From Streptomyces sp. NBC_00670 (GTDB lineage: Bacteria; Actinomycetota; Actinomycetes; Streptomycetales; Streptomycetaceae): DNA of 64,000 nucleotides. Position numbers and translations under genes: made by a program. The notes under the pieces were generated by a model. It saw only the letters and a program-made list of their open reading frames with translations, was not told the origin of the DNA and did not search any database. The stretch covers positions 1,364,001 to 1,428,000 of the forward strand of contig NZ_CP109017.1 of the NCBI RefSeq assembly GCF_036226765.1. The letters run 5' to 3'. Shown here piece by piece: positions 1 to 6,820 of the stretch (position 1 is its first letter; every line of letters starts with the position of its first letter).

Positions 1-202
1 TCTCGTCGTGGTCGGGGTCCGGCAGGCCGAGCCCGCGGGCCGAGCGGGTCAGCCGGTCCAGGTGCCGGGTCAGGGCGAACGGCCGGCCGTCTTCCGCCTT
101 CACCGTCTCGAAGATGCCGTCGCCGACGGTCAGTCCGTGGTCGAGGACGGAGACGCGGGCGGAGTCGATGTCCTGCAGCCCGCCGTCCAGCCAGATCTTC
201 AC
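1..202 (-). CDS. pabC: Aminodeoxychorismate lyase / class IV aminotransferase, N-terminal fragment
   Basis: Only the first 67 codons are in the window; the gene runs off the left edge. The visible protein starts VKIWLDGGLQDI and contains VLDHGLTVGDGIFETVK, the typical N-terminal block of fold-type IV PLP enzymes (aminodeoxychorismate lyase and branched-chain aminotransferase). The GTG start overlaps the TGA of the upstream pabB-like gene as GTGA, so the two are probably translationally coupled. That neighbour makes 4-amino-4-deoxychorismate lyase (releasing p-aminobenzoate and pyruvate for folate) the best call. A D-amino-acid or branched-chain aminotransferase cannot be excluded because the catalytic lysine lies outside the window. 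Confidence 0.75.
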   Translation of the reverse strand, partial: MKIWLDGGLQDIDSARVSVLDHGLTVGDGIFETVKAEDGRPFALTRHLDRLTRSARGLGLPDPDHDE

Positions 203-1284
203 GCGGTTCCTCCACGCTCGTCGTCGTACGTGCGCGACGCGTCGTCCGTACCCGACCCGTCGTAGTCGTGCGTGCCCGACGCTATCGCCAGCAGCCGGGA
301 CGCCTTGAGTTCGGTCTCGCGCCACTCCCGCTCCGGGTCCGAGCCCCAGGTGATGCCGGCGCCGGTGCCGAAGCGCAGGACCCCGGCCGCGCGGTCGGCC
401 CAGAAGGTGCGGATCCCGACCGCCAGTTCGCCGGTCCCCCGGTCGGCGTCGACCCAGCCGATGCCGCCGCAGTAGGGGCCGCGGGGCGCGGTCTCCAGCG
501 CGTCGATGATCCGCAGGGCGCTGGGCTTGGGGGCGCCGGTGACGGAGCCGGGCGGGAACGCGGCGGCGAGCAGCCCGGGCCAGCCGGTTCCCGCGCGCAG
601 TTCGCCGCGGACCGTGGAGACCAGGTGCACCAGGCCCGGATGCTTCTCGACGGCGCACAGGTCGGGGACGGTCACACTGCCGGGGACACACACGCGTCCG
701 AGATCGTTGCGGACGAGGTCCACGATCATCACGTTCTCGGCGTGGTCCTTGTCGAGGAGGTCGGCCTCGGTGCGCCCGGTGCCCTTGATGGGGCCGGACT
801 CGACGACGTTCCCGGTGCGGCGCAGGAAGAGTTCGGGTGAGGCGGTGGCGATCTCCACGCCGTGCCCGGGCAGACGCATCGTTCCCGCGTACGGCGCGGG
901 GTTGCCGGCGGCCAGCAGGGCGGTCAGCGCGTCGACGTCGGCGTCGGGCGCCAGCGGGGCGGACAGCACACGGCAGAGGTTGGCCTGGTAGACCTCGCCG
1001 GCCGCGATGTGGTCGCGGATCCGCCGTACGCCCGCGGTGTACGCGGCACGGTCGAGGGAGGACGTCCAGGCACCGGGGGCCGGGCCGCGCCAGGCGCCCG
1101 GCACGGGGGCGGGCACCGGAGCGGGCCGTACATCACGGAAGCGGGCGCAGACCGTACGGCCCTCGAAATCGGCGCACACGGCCCAGAAACCGGCGGAGTC
1201 GAGGGCGGCCGGATCGGCGGTGACGTCGAGGAGCCCGGTGGCGAGGAGGCCGCCGAAGCGGGCGAGAGGGGGCAGGTCCAGCAC
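199..1284 (-). CDS. pabB: Aminodeoxychorismate synthase component I (chorismate-binding enzyme)
   Basis: About 361 residues. The chorismate-binding fold is clear: PIKGTGRTEAD in the middle, then PPGSVTGAPKPSALRIID and GGIGWVDADRGTGEL, ending with GAGITWGSDPEREWRETELKA. These are standard blocks of the anthranilate synthase I / PabB / isochorismate synthase family. The PPGSVTGAPK block with its lysine favours aminodeoxychorismate synthase, and the overlapping pabC fragment supports folate p-aminobenzoate synthesis. No glutamine amidotransferase domain is present, so a separate PabA must supply ammonia. The open frame extends upstream to 1404, but I prefer the GTG at 1284 (MLDLPPLARFGG) because TAGACT sits 7 bases before it, as in leaderless actinobacterial genes. 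Confidence 0.85.
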   Translation of the reverse strand: MLDLPPLARFGGLLATGLLDVTADPAALDSAGFWAVCADFEGRTVCARFRDVRPAPVPAPVPGAWRGPAPGAWTSSLDRAAYTAGVRRIRDHIAAGEVYQANLCRVLSAPLAPDADVDALTALLAAGNPAPYAGTMRLPGHGVEIATASPELFLRRTGNVVESGPIKGTGRTEADLLDKDHAENVMIVDLVRNDLGRVCVPGSVTVPDLCAVEKHPGLVHLVSTVRGELRAGTGWPGLLAAAFPPGSVTGAPKPSALRIIDALETAPRGPYCGGIGWVDADRGTGELAVGIRTFWADRAAGVLRFGTGAGITWGSDPEREWRETELKASRLLAIASGTHDYDGSGTDDASRTYDDERGGTA

Positions 1285-1291
1285 GGTGGCG

Positions 1292-1297
1292 AGTCTA
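1292..1297 (-). promoter_or_regulatory. Possible -10 box of a leaderless pabB transcript
   Basis: On the minus strand TAGACT ends 7 bases before the proposed GTG start of pabB, matching the TANNNT consensus and the spacing of leaderless actinobacterial promoters. No convincing -35 hexamer is visible 16-18 bases upstream, so this rests on the -10 box alone. Confidence 0.35.
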
Positions 1298-1369
1298 GGC
1301 GGGCGCGCCGCGCGTGCTCCCGCCGTGCCCCTGAGCAGGTGCGGGGCAGCACGCTGCGCAAACGCGTTT

Positions 1370-1397
1370 TTGTGCTGGCCCCGGAATCCGCTAGAGT
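1370..1397 (+). promoter_or_regulatory. Promoter of the tRNA cluster
   Basis: TTGTGC (1370-1375) and TAGAGT (1392-1397) are separated by 16 bases, a good match to a housekeeping sigma-70 type promoter. It ends 41 bases before the first tRNA gene, the right place to drive the five-gene array. The closest -35 hexamer would be TTGACA, so the -35 is imperfect. Confidence 0.6.
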
Positions 1398-1438
1398 TCA
1401 ACACGTCGCCGGGCCGCGCGAGCGGGCCGGAAGGACAG

Positions 1439-1511
1439 GCGGACGTAGCTCAGTTGGTAGAGCGCAACCTTGCCAAGGTTGAGGTCGCGAGTTCGAGCCT
1501 CGTCGTCCGCT
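1439..1511 (+). tRNA. tRNA-Gly (GCC)
   Basis: A 73-base cloverleaf. The acceptor GCGGACG pairs with CGTCCGC, the D stem is GCTC/GAGC, the anticodon stem CAACC/GGTTG encloses TTGCCAA (anticodon GCC), and the T arm is GCGAG-TTCGAGC-CTCGT. CCA is not encoded. First gene of a five-tRNA array. The spacer to the next tRNA holds a short GCGGG...CCCGC hairpin that could help processing. Confidence 0.97.
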
Positions 1512-1549
1512 CGAAGGAAGCGGGTAGCCCTTCGGGGTCGCCCGCTCCT

Positions 1550-1620
1550 GGTGGAGTGGCCGAGAGGCGAGGCAACGGCCTGCAAAGCCGTCTACACGGG
1601 TTCAAATCCCGTCTCCACCT
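1550..1620 (+). tRNA. tRNA-Cys (GCA)
   Basis: A 71-base cloverleaf. The acceptor GGTGGAG pairs with CTCCACC. The anticodon stem ACGGC/GCCGT encloses CTGCAAA with anticodon GCA, and the T arm is ACGGG-TTCAAAT-CCCGT. Four bases separate it from the following tRNA-Val, so they must share a transcript. Confidence 0.97.
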
Positions 1621-1624
1621 CCAA

Positions 1625-1696
1625 GGACGATTAGCTCAGCGGGAGAGCGCTTCCCTGACACGGAAGAGGTCACTGGTTCAATCCCAGTATCGTCCA
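1625..1696 (+). tRNA. tRNA-Val (GAC), copy 1
   Basis: A 72-base cloverleaf. The acceptor GGACGAT pairs with ATCGTCC, the anticodon stem CTTCC/GGAAG encloses CTGACAC (anticodon GAC), and the T arm is ACTGG-TTCAATC-CCAGT. Its sequence is the same as copy 3. Confidence 0.97.
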
Positions 1697-1732
1697 CTGG
1701 ATCCACCGGCACCTTCGGCCGGATCCGTACCC

Positions 1733-1804
1733 GCGCGATTAGCTCAGCGGGAGAGCGCTTCCCTGACACGGAAGAGGTCACTGGTTCAATCCCAGTATCG
1801 CGCA
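1733..1804 (+). tRNA. tRNA-Val (GAC), copy 2 with altered acceptor stem
   Basis: A 72-base cloverleaf identical to copies 1 and 3 from the D arm to the T arm. The acceptor differs: GCGCGAT pairs with ATCGCGC, so positions 2 and 4 are changed on both sides and pairing is kept. The body carries the same GAC anticodon. The compensatory changes indicate a functional tRNA rather than a decayed copy. Confidence 0.96.
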
Positions 1805-1854
1805 CGCAGTATCTGTGATCACGGCTCGCGGAGTCCGTACGGTCACGGTCCCGA

Positions 1855-1926
1855 GGACGATTAGCTCAGCGGGAGAGCGCTTCCCTGACACGGAAGAGGT
1901 CACTGGTTCAATCCCAGTATCGTCCA
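1855..1926 (+). tRNA. tRNA-Val (GAC), copy 3
   Basis: A 72-base cloverleaf with the same sequence as copy 1 (acceptor GGACGAT/ATCGTCC, anticodon GAC). It is the last gene of the array; a strong hairpin follows within 10 bases. Confidence 0.97.
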
Positions 1927-1934
1927 CACAGCCC

Positions 1935-1963
1935 GAAGCCCCCGGTCCCCGACCGGGGGCTTC
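1935..1963 (+). terminator. Hairpin terminator of the tRNA cluster
   Basis: GAAGCCCCCGGT (1935-1946) pairs perfectly with ACCGGGGGCTTC (1952-1963) around a 5-base loop. It lacks a long U tract, which is common for Streptomyces terminators. It separates the tRNA array from the convergent zinc-ribbon gene. Confidence 0.8.
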
Positions 1964-1974
1964 GTCGTGCCCGC

Positions 1975-2253
1975 TCAGCTGGAGAACAGCATGTGGCCGA
2001 AGCTCTTGTGACGGTGGTGGTGGCCGCCGTAGTGACCGCCGCCGTGCGGCGCGCCCCAGGCGGGGGCGGCGGGGTAGGCCTGCGGCGCGGCCGGGGGCGG
2101 CGGGGCGGGCTGCGCCCACTGGGACTCCAGACGCGTCAGCGACTCCAGCTCGCCATAGTCCAGGAAGATCCCCCGGCAGCCGCTGCACTGCTCGATCTGG
2201 ATGCCGTTGCGGTTGTACGTGTGCATCGGCGCATGGCACTTCGGACACTGCAT
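1975..2253 (-). CDS. Small TFIIB-type zinc-ribbon protein
   Basis: A 92-residue protein. The first 45 residues form a zinc ribbon with two CxxC knuckles, MQCPKCHAPM and QCSGCRGIFLDYGELE; this is the zf-TFIIB family found widely in bacteria. The second half is low-complexity Pro/Ala then a His-rich tail (GGGHYGGHHHRHKSFGHMLF) that could bind metal. No enzymatic domain is present. GAGGAG lies 11 bases before the ATG. The biological role of the family is unknown; binding of zinc is a safe inference from the cysteines. Confidence 0.85.
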   Translation of the reverse strand: MQCPKCHAPMHTYNRNGIQIEQCSGCRGIFLDYGELESLTRLESQWAQPAPPPPAAPQAYPAAPAWGAPHGGGHYGGHHHRHKSFGHMLFSS

Positions 2254-2368
2254 GGTCGGCTCAACTCCTCGCCGGTCGGTGGTGCTTCGCCAGGTAGAGA
2301 CACTGCCCGGCGGACGACGGTTGCAGCCTACGTGCCTTGATCCGGGAGGGGACCGGCCGGTACCGGCC

Positions 2369-3310
2369 CTATCGGACGGATCCGGCCGCGTCCTGCGGTT
2401 CCATGCGGGCGCAGGCGTCCACGACCGCCTGTTCGACCTCGTCCAGGGGGCGGTCCGCGGCGAGCGCCTTGACGACGGTGAGCGCGGCGGTCTGCACGGT
2501 CAGGGCGCGGGCGGCGACCTCCAGGGCGGGCCAGGGGTCGCCCTCGGCGGGAACGGCGGGGCCGCCGGCCCGTCGGTAGGCGGTGAGGAACCGGGTCCAC
2601 TCGTCGGGGGGCAGCAGGCCGCAGGCGTACCAGGCGGCGGGGCGGGCGAGGTCCCAGGCGGGGACGCCGGTGCCGAGGTCGTCGACGTCTATCAGACGCC
2701 AGGCGCCGGTTCCGGTCTCCGCGGGGTGGCGGACGAGTTGGCCGAGGTGGAGGTCGCCGTGGCAGACGGTGGTGGACGGGGGCATGGGGGCCTCGGCGCG
2801 GGCCCAGGGCGGGAGGGTGGACCAGGCGCGTTCCACGGGGGTGCGGGCCGGGTGGGGGGCGGCGGCGCGCAGGCGGGTCATGGCGTGGGCGGCCTTGGCG
2901 GGGCCGCGCATGGGGGGCAGCGGGGTCGAGGTGGGGGCGGGGCTGTTGTGCAGGTGGGCGAGGAGGGTGGCGGCGGCTTCCCAGGGGGCGTCGTCGGGGG
3001 TTTCGGGGTCCACGGGGGTGCCGTAGGGCCAGAAGGTGACGAGGCGGTCGTGGAGCGTGACGGGGTCGGGGCGGAGGGGGGCGAGGAGGACGCGGGGGAG
3101 GGCGGTGGCGGTGGCGAGGCGGAGGGTGAGGGCGGTGGGGTCGGTGCCGGGGGCGTGGGCCTTGGCGACGGTGCCGGCGTGGCGGACGACGGTGGCGTCG
3201 GGGCGGTCGGTGAGGGGGTGGGGGGTGCAGGTGCAGGGGGCGTCGGGCTCGCGCGGCCGCGGGTGCGCTGCCGCGCGGGCGGCGGTGAGGAGGGCGGGGA
3301 GGACGGTCAT
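2369..3310 (-). CDS. APH-family phosphotransferase (kinase-like)
   Basis: 313 residues. The C-terminal half holds the signature of the aminoglycoside/choline kinase superfamily: VCHGDLHLGQL around residue 182 (catalytic Asp in HGDLH) and RLIDVDDLGTGVPAWDLARP (metal-binding Asp). The substrate cannot be told from sequence; such stand-alone proteins in Streptomyces may act on small metabolites rather than antibiotics. GAGG lies 5 bases before the ATG. It is followed by the zinc-ribbon gene on the same strand after about 115 bases. Confidence 0.8.
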   Translation of the reverse strand: MTVLPALLTAARAAAHPRPREPDAPCTCTPHPLTDRPDATVVRHAGTVAKAHAPGTDPTALTLRLATATALPRVLLAPLRPDPVTLHDRLVTFWPYGTPVDPETPDDAPWEAAATLLAHLHNSPAPTSTPLPPMRGPAKAAHAMTRLRAAAPHPARTPVERAWSTLPPWARAEAPMPPSTTVCHGDLHLGQLVRHPAETGTGAWRLIDVDDLGTGVPAWDLARPAAWYACGLLPPDEWTRFLTAYRRAGGPAVPAEGDPWPALEVAARALTVQTAALTVVKALAADRPLDEVEQAVVDACARMEPQDAAGSVR

Positions 3311-3439
3311 GTGGGCCTCGGGGGTGCGGGGCGGGTGCGGGTGCGGGTGCGGGGTGAGCGTACGGGATTTGTCCGGGCCGGGGGTTTCTGCGGCGCCCGG
3401 AAGCCTTGGGTGCCGCTGCGCCCACCCGTGCCGCCCTTA

Positions 3440-3507
3440 GCGGCACGATTGCCCGCAGCTAGGTGCGGCACGATTGCCCGCAGTCAAGGCGGCGAGGTTG
3501 CCCGCAG
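3440..3507. repeat. Three tandem copies of a 19-bp intergenic motif
   Basis: On the minus strand the motif reads CTGCGGGCAATCGTGCCGC. Two exact copies lie at 3440-3458 and 3465-3483, and a third diverged copy (CTGCGGGCAACCTCGCCGC) at about 3489-3507. Spacing is irregular (6 bases each). They sit between the upstream edge of the phosphotransferase gene and a terminator, in a gene-free stretch from 3311 to 3644. They look like regulatory sites or a small interspersed repeat; I cannot decide which. Confidence 0.7.
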
Positions 3508-3522
3508 CCAGGGGGAAAAGAC

Positions 3523-3556
3523 AACGCCCGCGCAGCTCCCCAGCTGCGCGGGCGTT
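3523..3556 (-). terminator. Strong intrinsic terminator
   Basis: AACGCCCGCGCAGCT (3523-3537) pairs perfectly over 15 bp with AGCTGCGCGGGCGTT (3542-3556), loop CCCC, with a T run on both strands (TTTTTT on plus; TTGTCTTTT on minus). It lies 88 bases past the stop of the small membrane-protein gene and probably ends that transcript; it may work in both directions. Confidence 0.85.
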
Positions 3557-3644
3557 TTTTGCCGTCCGCCGCACCCCCGTCCCCACGGGGTTTCTCTGGC
3601 CGGATGTCCCCGCCCGGACCGCTCTTCCGGGCCTGGGGCGCCGC

Positions 3645-3854
3645 TCAGCGCCCCAGCATCACGCCCACGGACGACGCTTGTGTGGCCACTGTCTCCCAGC
3701 CGTCGAAGACGAGCAGGAGCAGGACCGCCAGGGGAAGGGCCATCGCCGTCGCCACCAGCGGGTGGCGGCGGCCCGTACGGCCGGTGCGGAACGTGGTGCC
3801 GTACACCTTGCGTCCTCGCGTGCGGACCACTGTCCGCGGTGCCGTGTGGGCCAT
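3645..3854 (-). CDS. Small single-pass membrane protein
   Basis: 69 residues from the ATG at 3854, which is preceded by AGGAGAGGGACC, a good ribosome site; the longer open frame to 3938 has no such site. The N-terminal third is basic (RTVVRTRGRKVYGTTFRTGRTGRR) and is followed by one hydrophobic segment, VATAMALPLAVLLLLVF, giving a membrane anchor with the basic side in the cytoplasm. The C-terminal DGWETVATQASSVGVMLGR would be outside. I do not recognise the family. It is alone between a terminator and a long gap. Confidence 0.7.
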   Translation of the reverse strand: MAHTAPRTVVRTRGRKVYGTTFRTGRTGRRHPLVATAMALPLAVLLLLVFDGWETVATQASSVGVMLGR

Positions 3855-4487
3855 GGTCCCTCTCCTGACCGAATGGGTTTGGCAGCGGCGGGTGTCTGAC
3901 CTCGGGGGACGAGTGCTGCACCCGCCGCTTGACGACAAATCTAGGCGGGCGGCGCGTCCTGGACGTCATGCCCTCGTACCGATTGCCGGGCCTCCCGGAG
4001 GATGAGCGGCACCCCGGGGTGTACTCCCCTGGGTGGAGACGGGGGTACGGGTCTCAGGGTGTTCCCGGAAGGGGTGTCCGATATGTCCGGCTCGGGGCGG
4101 TGCCGTGGTCGTCCGGTCCGTCGTGAGGGGGACGCCGGGGTGCCGACGGGTGACATCCCTCACTTCGGGGCGGTGCGTGGGGGCTCGCCGTCCGTCCGCG
4201 GTCGCTTCCGGTGGTGTCCCGGCAGGCCGTTCCGCGCGGTCCGGGCCGTGCCCCACGGCCCCGTCCGGGCCGCTCGCGCGAGGGTCCGTCGCGTGCTCAA
4301 GGGACCGCTCCGTGCCGGGCGTTGGGATCATGAACGGTGCGCGGGCCCGCCGTCCGTGTCCGTGCTGACCGTCCTTCAAGTGTCGTACCCGGTACTGACA
4401 ATCGACAGGAACGAGAGGGCGCGGCCTCTGCGCGCACCCGGCCCCCGATACGTAAGCTGTGCTCGTCAAACGGAGCGGGCAGCGGGG
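3855..4487. other. 633-base intergenic region before the kinase gene
   Basis: Divergent promoter space for the small membrane protein (minus) and the kinase (plus). TAGATT on the minus strand near 3940 is a possible -10 for the former. An open frame continues upstream of the kinase start to 4002, but its translation is Arg/Gly-rich without recognisable domains or codon-supported homology, so I regard it as non-coding. I see no RNA gene or repeat here. Confidence 0.5.
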
Positions 4488-5978
4488 ATGGACATGGCGA
4501 TGATGCGCCTGAGGCGTGAGGACCCGCGTGTCGTCGGCTCGTTCAGGCTGCACCGGCGGCTCGGCGCGGGCGGCATGGGTGTGGTCTACCTGGGTTCCGA
4601 CCGGCGCGGCCAGCGGGTCGCGCTGAAGGTGATCCGGCCCGACCTCGCGGAGGACCAGGAGTTCCGGTCGCGCTTCGCGCGCGAGGTCTCGGCGGCGCGG
4701 CGGATCCGGGGCGGCTGTACGGCACGACTGGTGGCGGCGGACCTGGAGGCGGACCGGCCGTGGTTCGCCACGCAGTACGTGCCGGGTCCCTCGCTGCACG
4801 ACAAGGTGGCCGACGAGGGCGCGCTGCCGGCCGCCGACGTGGCCGCCGTGGGTGCCGCGCTGTCCGAGGGGCTGGTGGCGGTGCACGAGGCCGGGGTCGT
4901 CCACCGCGATCTGAAGCCCTCGAACATCCTGCTGTCCCCCAAGGGCCCCCGGATCATCGACTTCGGCATCGCGTGGGCCACGGGTGCCTCGACGCTCACG
5001 CACGTCGGCACGGCGGTCGGCTCGCCCGGCTTCCTCGCGCCCGAGCAGGTGCGCGGCGCCGCGGTCACGCCGGCCACGGACGTGTTCTCGCTCGGTGCCA
5101 CGCTCGCCTACGCGGCGACCGGCGACTCGCCCTTCGGGCACGGCAGTTCCGAGGTGATGCTGTACCGCGTGGTGCACGAGGAGGCGCACTTGCGCGGGGT
5201 GCCGGACGCACTGGCCCCGCTGGTGCGGGCCTGTCTCGCCAAGGACCCGGAGGAGCGGCCGAGCACGCTGCAACTGTCGCTGCGGCTGAAGGAGATCGCC
5301 GCCCGGGAGGCGCAGGGTCTGACGGACGCCCGGCCGCCGGCCCAGCGCGGCTCCCCCGATCTGCCGGACCGTCCCTCGGGGCGGCTCGCGGAGCTGTACG
5401 CGGAGCAGCGCACCCAGCGGCGCCCGCAGGACGACTCGCCCGCCACTCCCCCGCCCCGGTCCGGCGGCTCGCGGGCCGCCGGTGACCCGCGGCCCACCGG
5501 CGGTTCTCGGCCGGGCGGCGACGTACGGCCGGGCGGTGGCGCCCGGCCCGCCGGGGGCGCGCGGCCGAACGGTGGTTCCCGGGCGAACGGCGGTTCCCGC
5601 TCCGGTCCGCGGCAGCAGCCGCCCGCGCAGCGGGGCAGCACCCGTTCGGGTTCCGGTTCCGGCGCGGGCCGCCGTCCCGCGTCCCGCAAGGGCGGTCGGC
5701 CCGCGCCGCGTACGAACGGCACCGGGCGGCGGCCCGCCAATCCCCGGTTGCTGCGTCAGCGGATCTTCGTGTTCGTCGTGGTGACGCTGCTCGTCGCGCT
5801 CGGCATCGCCGCGGCGCAGGGCTGCCAGGGCCCGGCCAACGGTCTGCGCGACGACGACCGGGGGCGGACGGACGTACGGCAGACGCAACCTCACCAGCAG
5901 TCGGACCACCCTTCGTACGAACGGTCGGACGACACCGGGACCGGGCAGGGCGACGGGGCCGGGGGCCGGGCCGCCTGA
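4488..5978 (+). CDS. Membrane-anchored Ser/Thr protein kinase
   Basis: 496 residues from the ATG at 4488 (MDMAMMRLRRED). The kinase domain covers about residues 18-275: glycine loop GAGGMG (26-31), ATP lysine K47, helix-C glutamate E66, HRDLKPSN with catalytic D141, and DFG at 158-160, then GSPGFLAPEQ. All catalytic residues are present, so it should be active (PknB-like Hanks kinase). Residues 280-420 are a disordered linker with GGSR/GGAR repeats. One hydrophobic segment (IFVFVVVTLLVALGIAA, about 425-445) is followed by a short polar tail, so the kinase domain is cytoplasmic; there are no PASTA repeats. Its substrate is unknown. Confidence 0.92.
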   Translation: MDMAMMRLRREDPRVVGSFRLHRRLGAGGMGVVYLGSDRRGQRVALKVIRPDLAEDQEFRSRFAREVSAARRIRGGCTARLVAADLEADRPWFATQYVPGPSLHDKVADEGALPAADVAAVGAALSEGLVAVHEAGVVHRDLKPSNILLSPKGPRIIDFGIAWATGASTLTHVGTAVGSPGFLAPEQVRGAAVTPATDVFSLGATLAYAATGDSPFGHGSSEVMLYRVVHEEAHLRGVPDALAPLVRACLAKDPEERPSTLQLSLRLKEIAAREAQGLTDARPPAQRGSPDLPDRPSGRLAELYAEQRTQRRPQDDSPATPPPRSGGSRAAGDPRPTGGSRPGGDVRPGGGARPAGGARPNGGSRANGGSRSGPRQQPPAQRGSTRSGSGSGAGRRPASRKGGRPAPRTNGTGRRPANPRLLRQRIFVFVVVTLLVALGIAAAQGCQGPANGLRDDDRGRTDVRQTQPHQQSDHPSYERSDDTGTGQGDGAGGRAA

Positions 5979-5997
5979 GTGCGGTGGACGGCCGGGC

Positions 5998-6816
5998 TCA
6001 GTCCCGCGGGCGGCCCGCCGTCACCGCGTAGAAGGCGACCGCGGCGGCGGCGCCCACGTTGAGCGAGTCGACGCCGTGGGACATGGGGATGCGGACCCGT
6101 TCGTCCGCGGCGGCCAGTGCCCGCCGGGACAGTCCGTCGCCCTCCGCGCCGAGCATCAGTGCGACCCGCTCCCGCCGGTGCGGGGCGGCTTCGTCGAGGC
6201 TCGTGGCCGCGGCGTCGGGGGTGAGGGCGAGCAGGTCGAACCCGGCCTCGCGCACCGCCGCCAGGCTGCCCGGCCACTGGTCGAGGCGGGCGTAGGGCAC
6301 CGAGAAGACGGCGCCCATGGAGACCTTGACGCTGCGGCGGTAGAGCGGGTCGGCGCAGTCCGGGGAGAGCAGGACGGCGTCCATGCCGAGGGCGGCGGCC
6401 GAGCGGAAGATGGCGCCGATGTTGGTGTGGTCGTTGACCGCCTCCATCACCGCGACCCGGCGTGCGGTGCCCAGGAGTTCGCCCGCGGTGGGCAGGGGCT
6501 TGCGCCGCATGGAGGCGAGCGCGCCGCGGTGCACGTGGTAGCCGGTGACGCGTTCGGCGAGCTCGGGGCTCACCACGTAGACCGGGACGGTGAGCGTGTC
6601 GAGGACGTCGCGCATCGGCTCGACCCACTTGGCGGACAGCAGCATCGACCGCATCGCGTAACCGGCCTCGCCGGCCCGTCTGATGACCTTCTCGCCCTCG
6701 GCGATGAACAGGCCCTCGGCGGGTTCGCGCCGGCGGCGCAGTTCCACGTCGGTCAGGTCCGTGTAGTCGTGCAGGCGCGGGTCGTCGGGGTCCTCGACGT
6801 TCAGGATCTCTGCCAC
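5998..6816 (-). CDS. TrmH/SpoU-family RNA 2'-O-methyltransferase
   Basis: 272 residues. An N-terminal substrate-binding part (residues 30-100) precedes the SPOUT methyltransferase domain. The three family motifs are visible: motif 1 NDHTNIGAIFRSAAALG, motif 2 LMLGAEGDGLS, and motif 3 IPMSHGVDSLNVGAAAAVAF. It probably transfers methyl from S-adenosylmethionine to a ribose in rRNA or tRNA; the exact nucleotide is not predictable. It starts 4 bases after the stop of cobA and is likely co-transcribed with it, although no functional link to cobalamin is evident. It converges on the kinase gene. Confidence 0.88.
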   Translation of the reverse strand: MAEILNVEDPDDPRLHDYTDLTDVELRRRREPAEGLFIAEGEKVIRRAGEAGYAMRSMLLSAKWVEPMRDVLDTLTVPVYVVSPELAERVTGYHVHRGALASMRRKPLPTAGELLGTARRVAVMEAVNDHTNIGAIFRSAAALGMDAVLLSPDCADPLYRRSVKVSMGAVFSVPYARLDQWPGSLAAVREAGFDLLALTPDAAATSLDEAAPHRRERVALMLGAEGDGLSRRALAAADERVRIPMSHGVDSLNVGAAAAVAFYAVTAGRPRD

Positions 6817-6820
6817 GGGT

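Noticed and set aside
1439-1963. tRNA cluster as an integration site of a mobile element
   Set aside because: There is no integrase gene and no repeated tRNA 3' end outside the intact tRNA genes; the flanks are ordinary chromosomal genes.
1602-2248. Open frames on the minus strand of the tRNA-Val genes encoding D-T-G-I-E-P-V-T-S-S-V-S-G-K-R
   Set aside because: This peptide is the antisense translation of tRNA-Val and is a frequent false protein in databases. The same holds for D-E-A-R-T-R-D-L-N-L-G-K opposite tRNA-Gly (1391-1585).
4002-4487. A 162-codon upstream extension of the kinase frame
   Set aside because: No start with a ribosome site, no recognisable domain, Arg/Gly-rich composition as in shadow frames; the kinase fold begins after the ATG at 4488.
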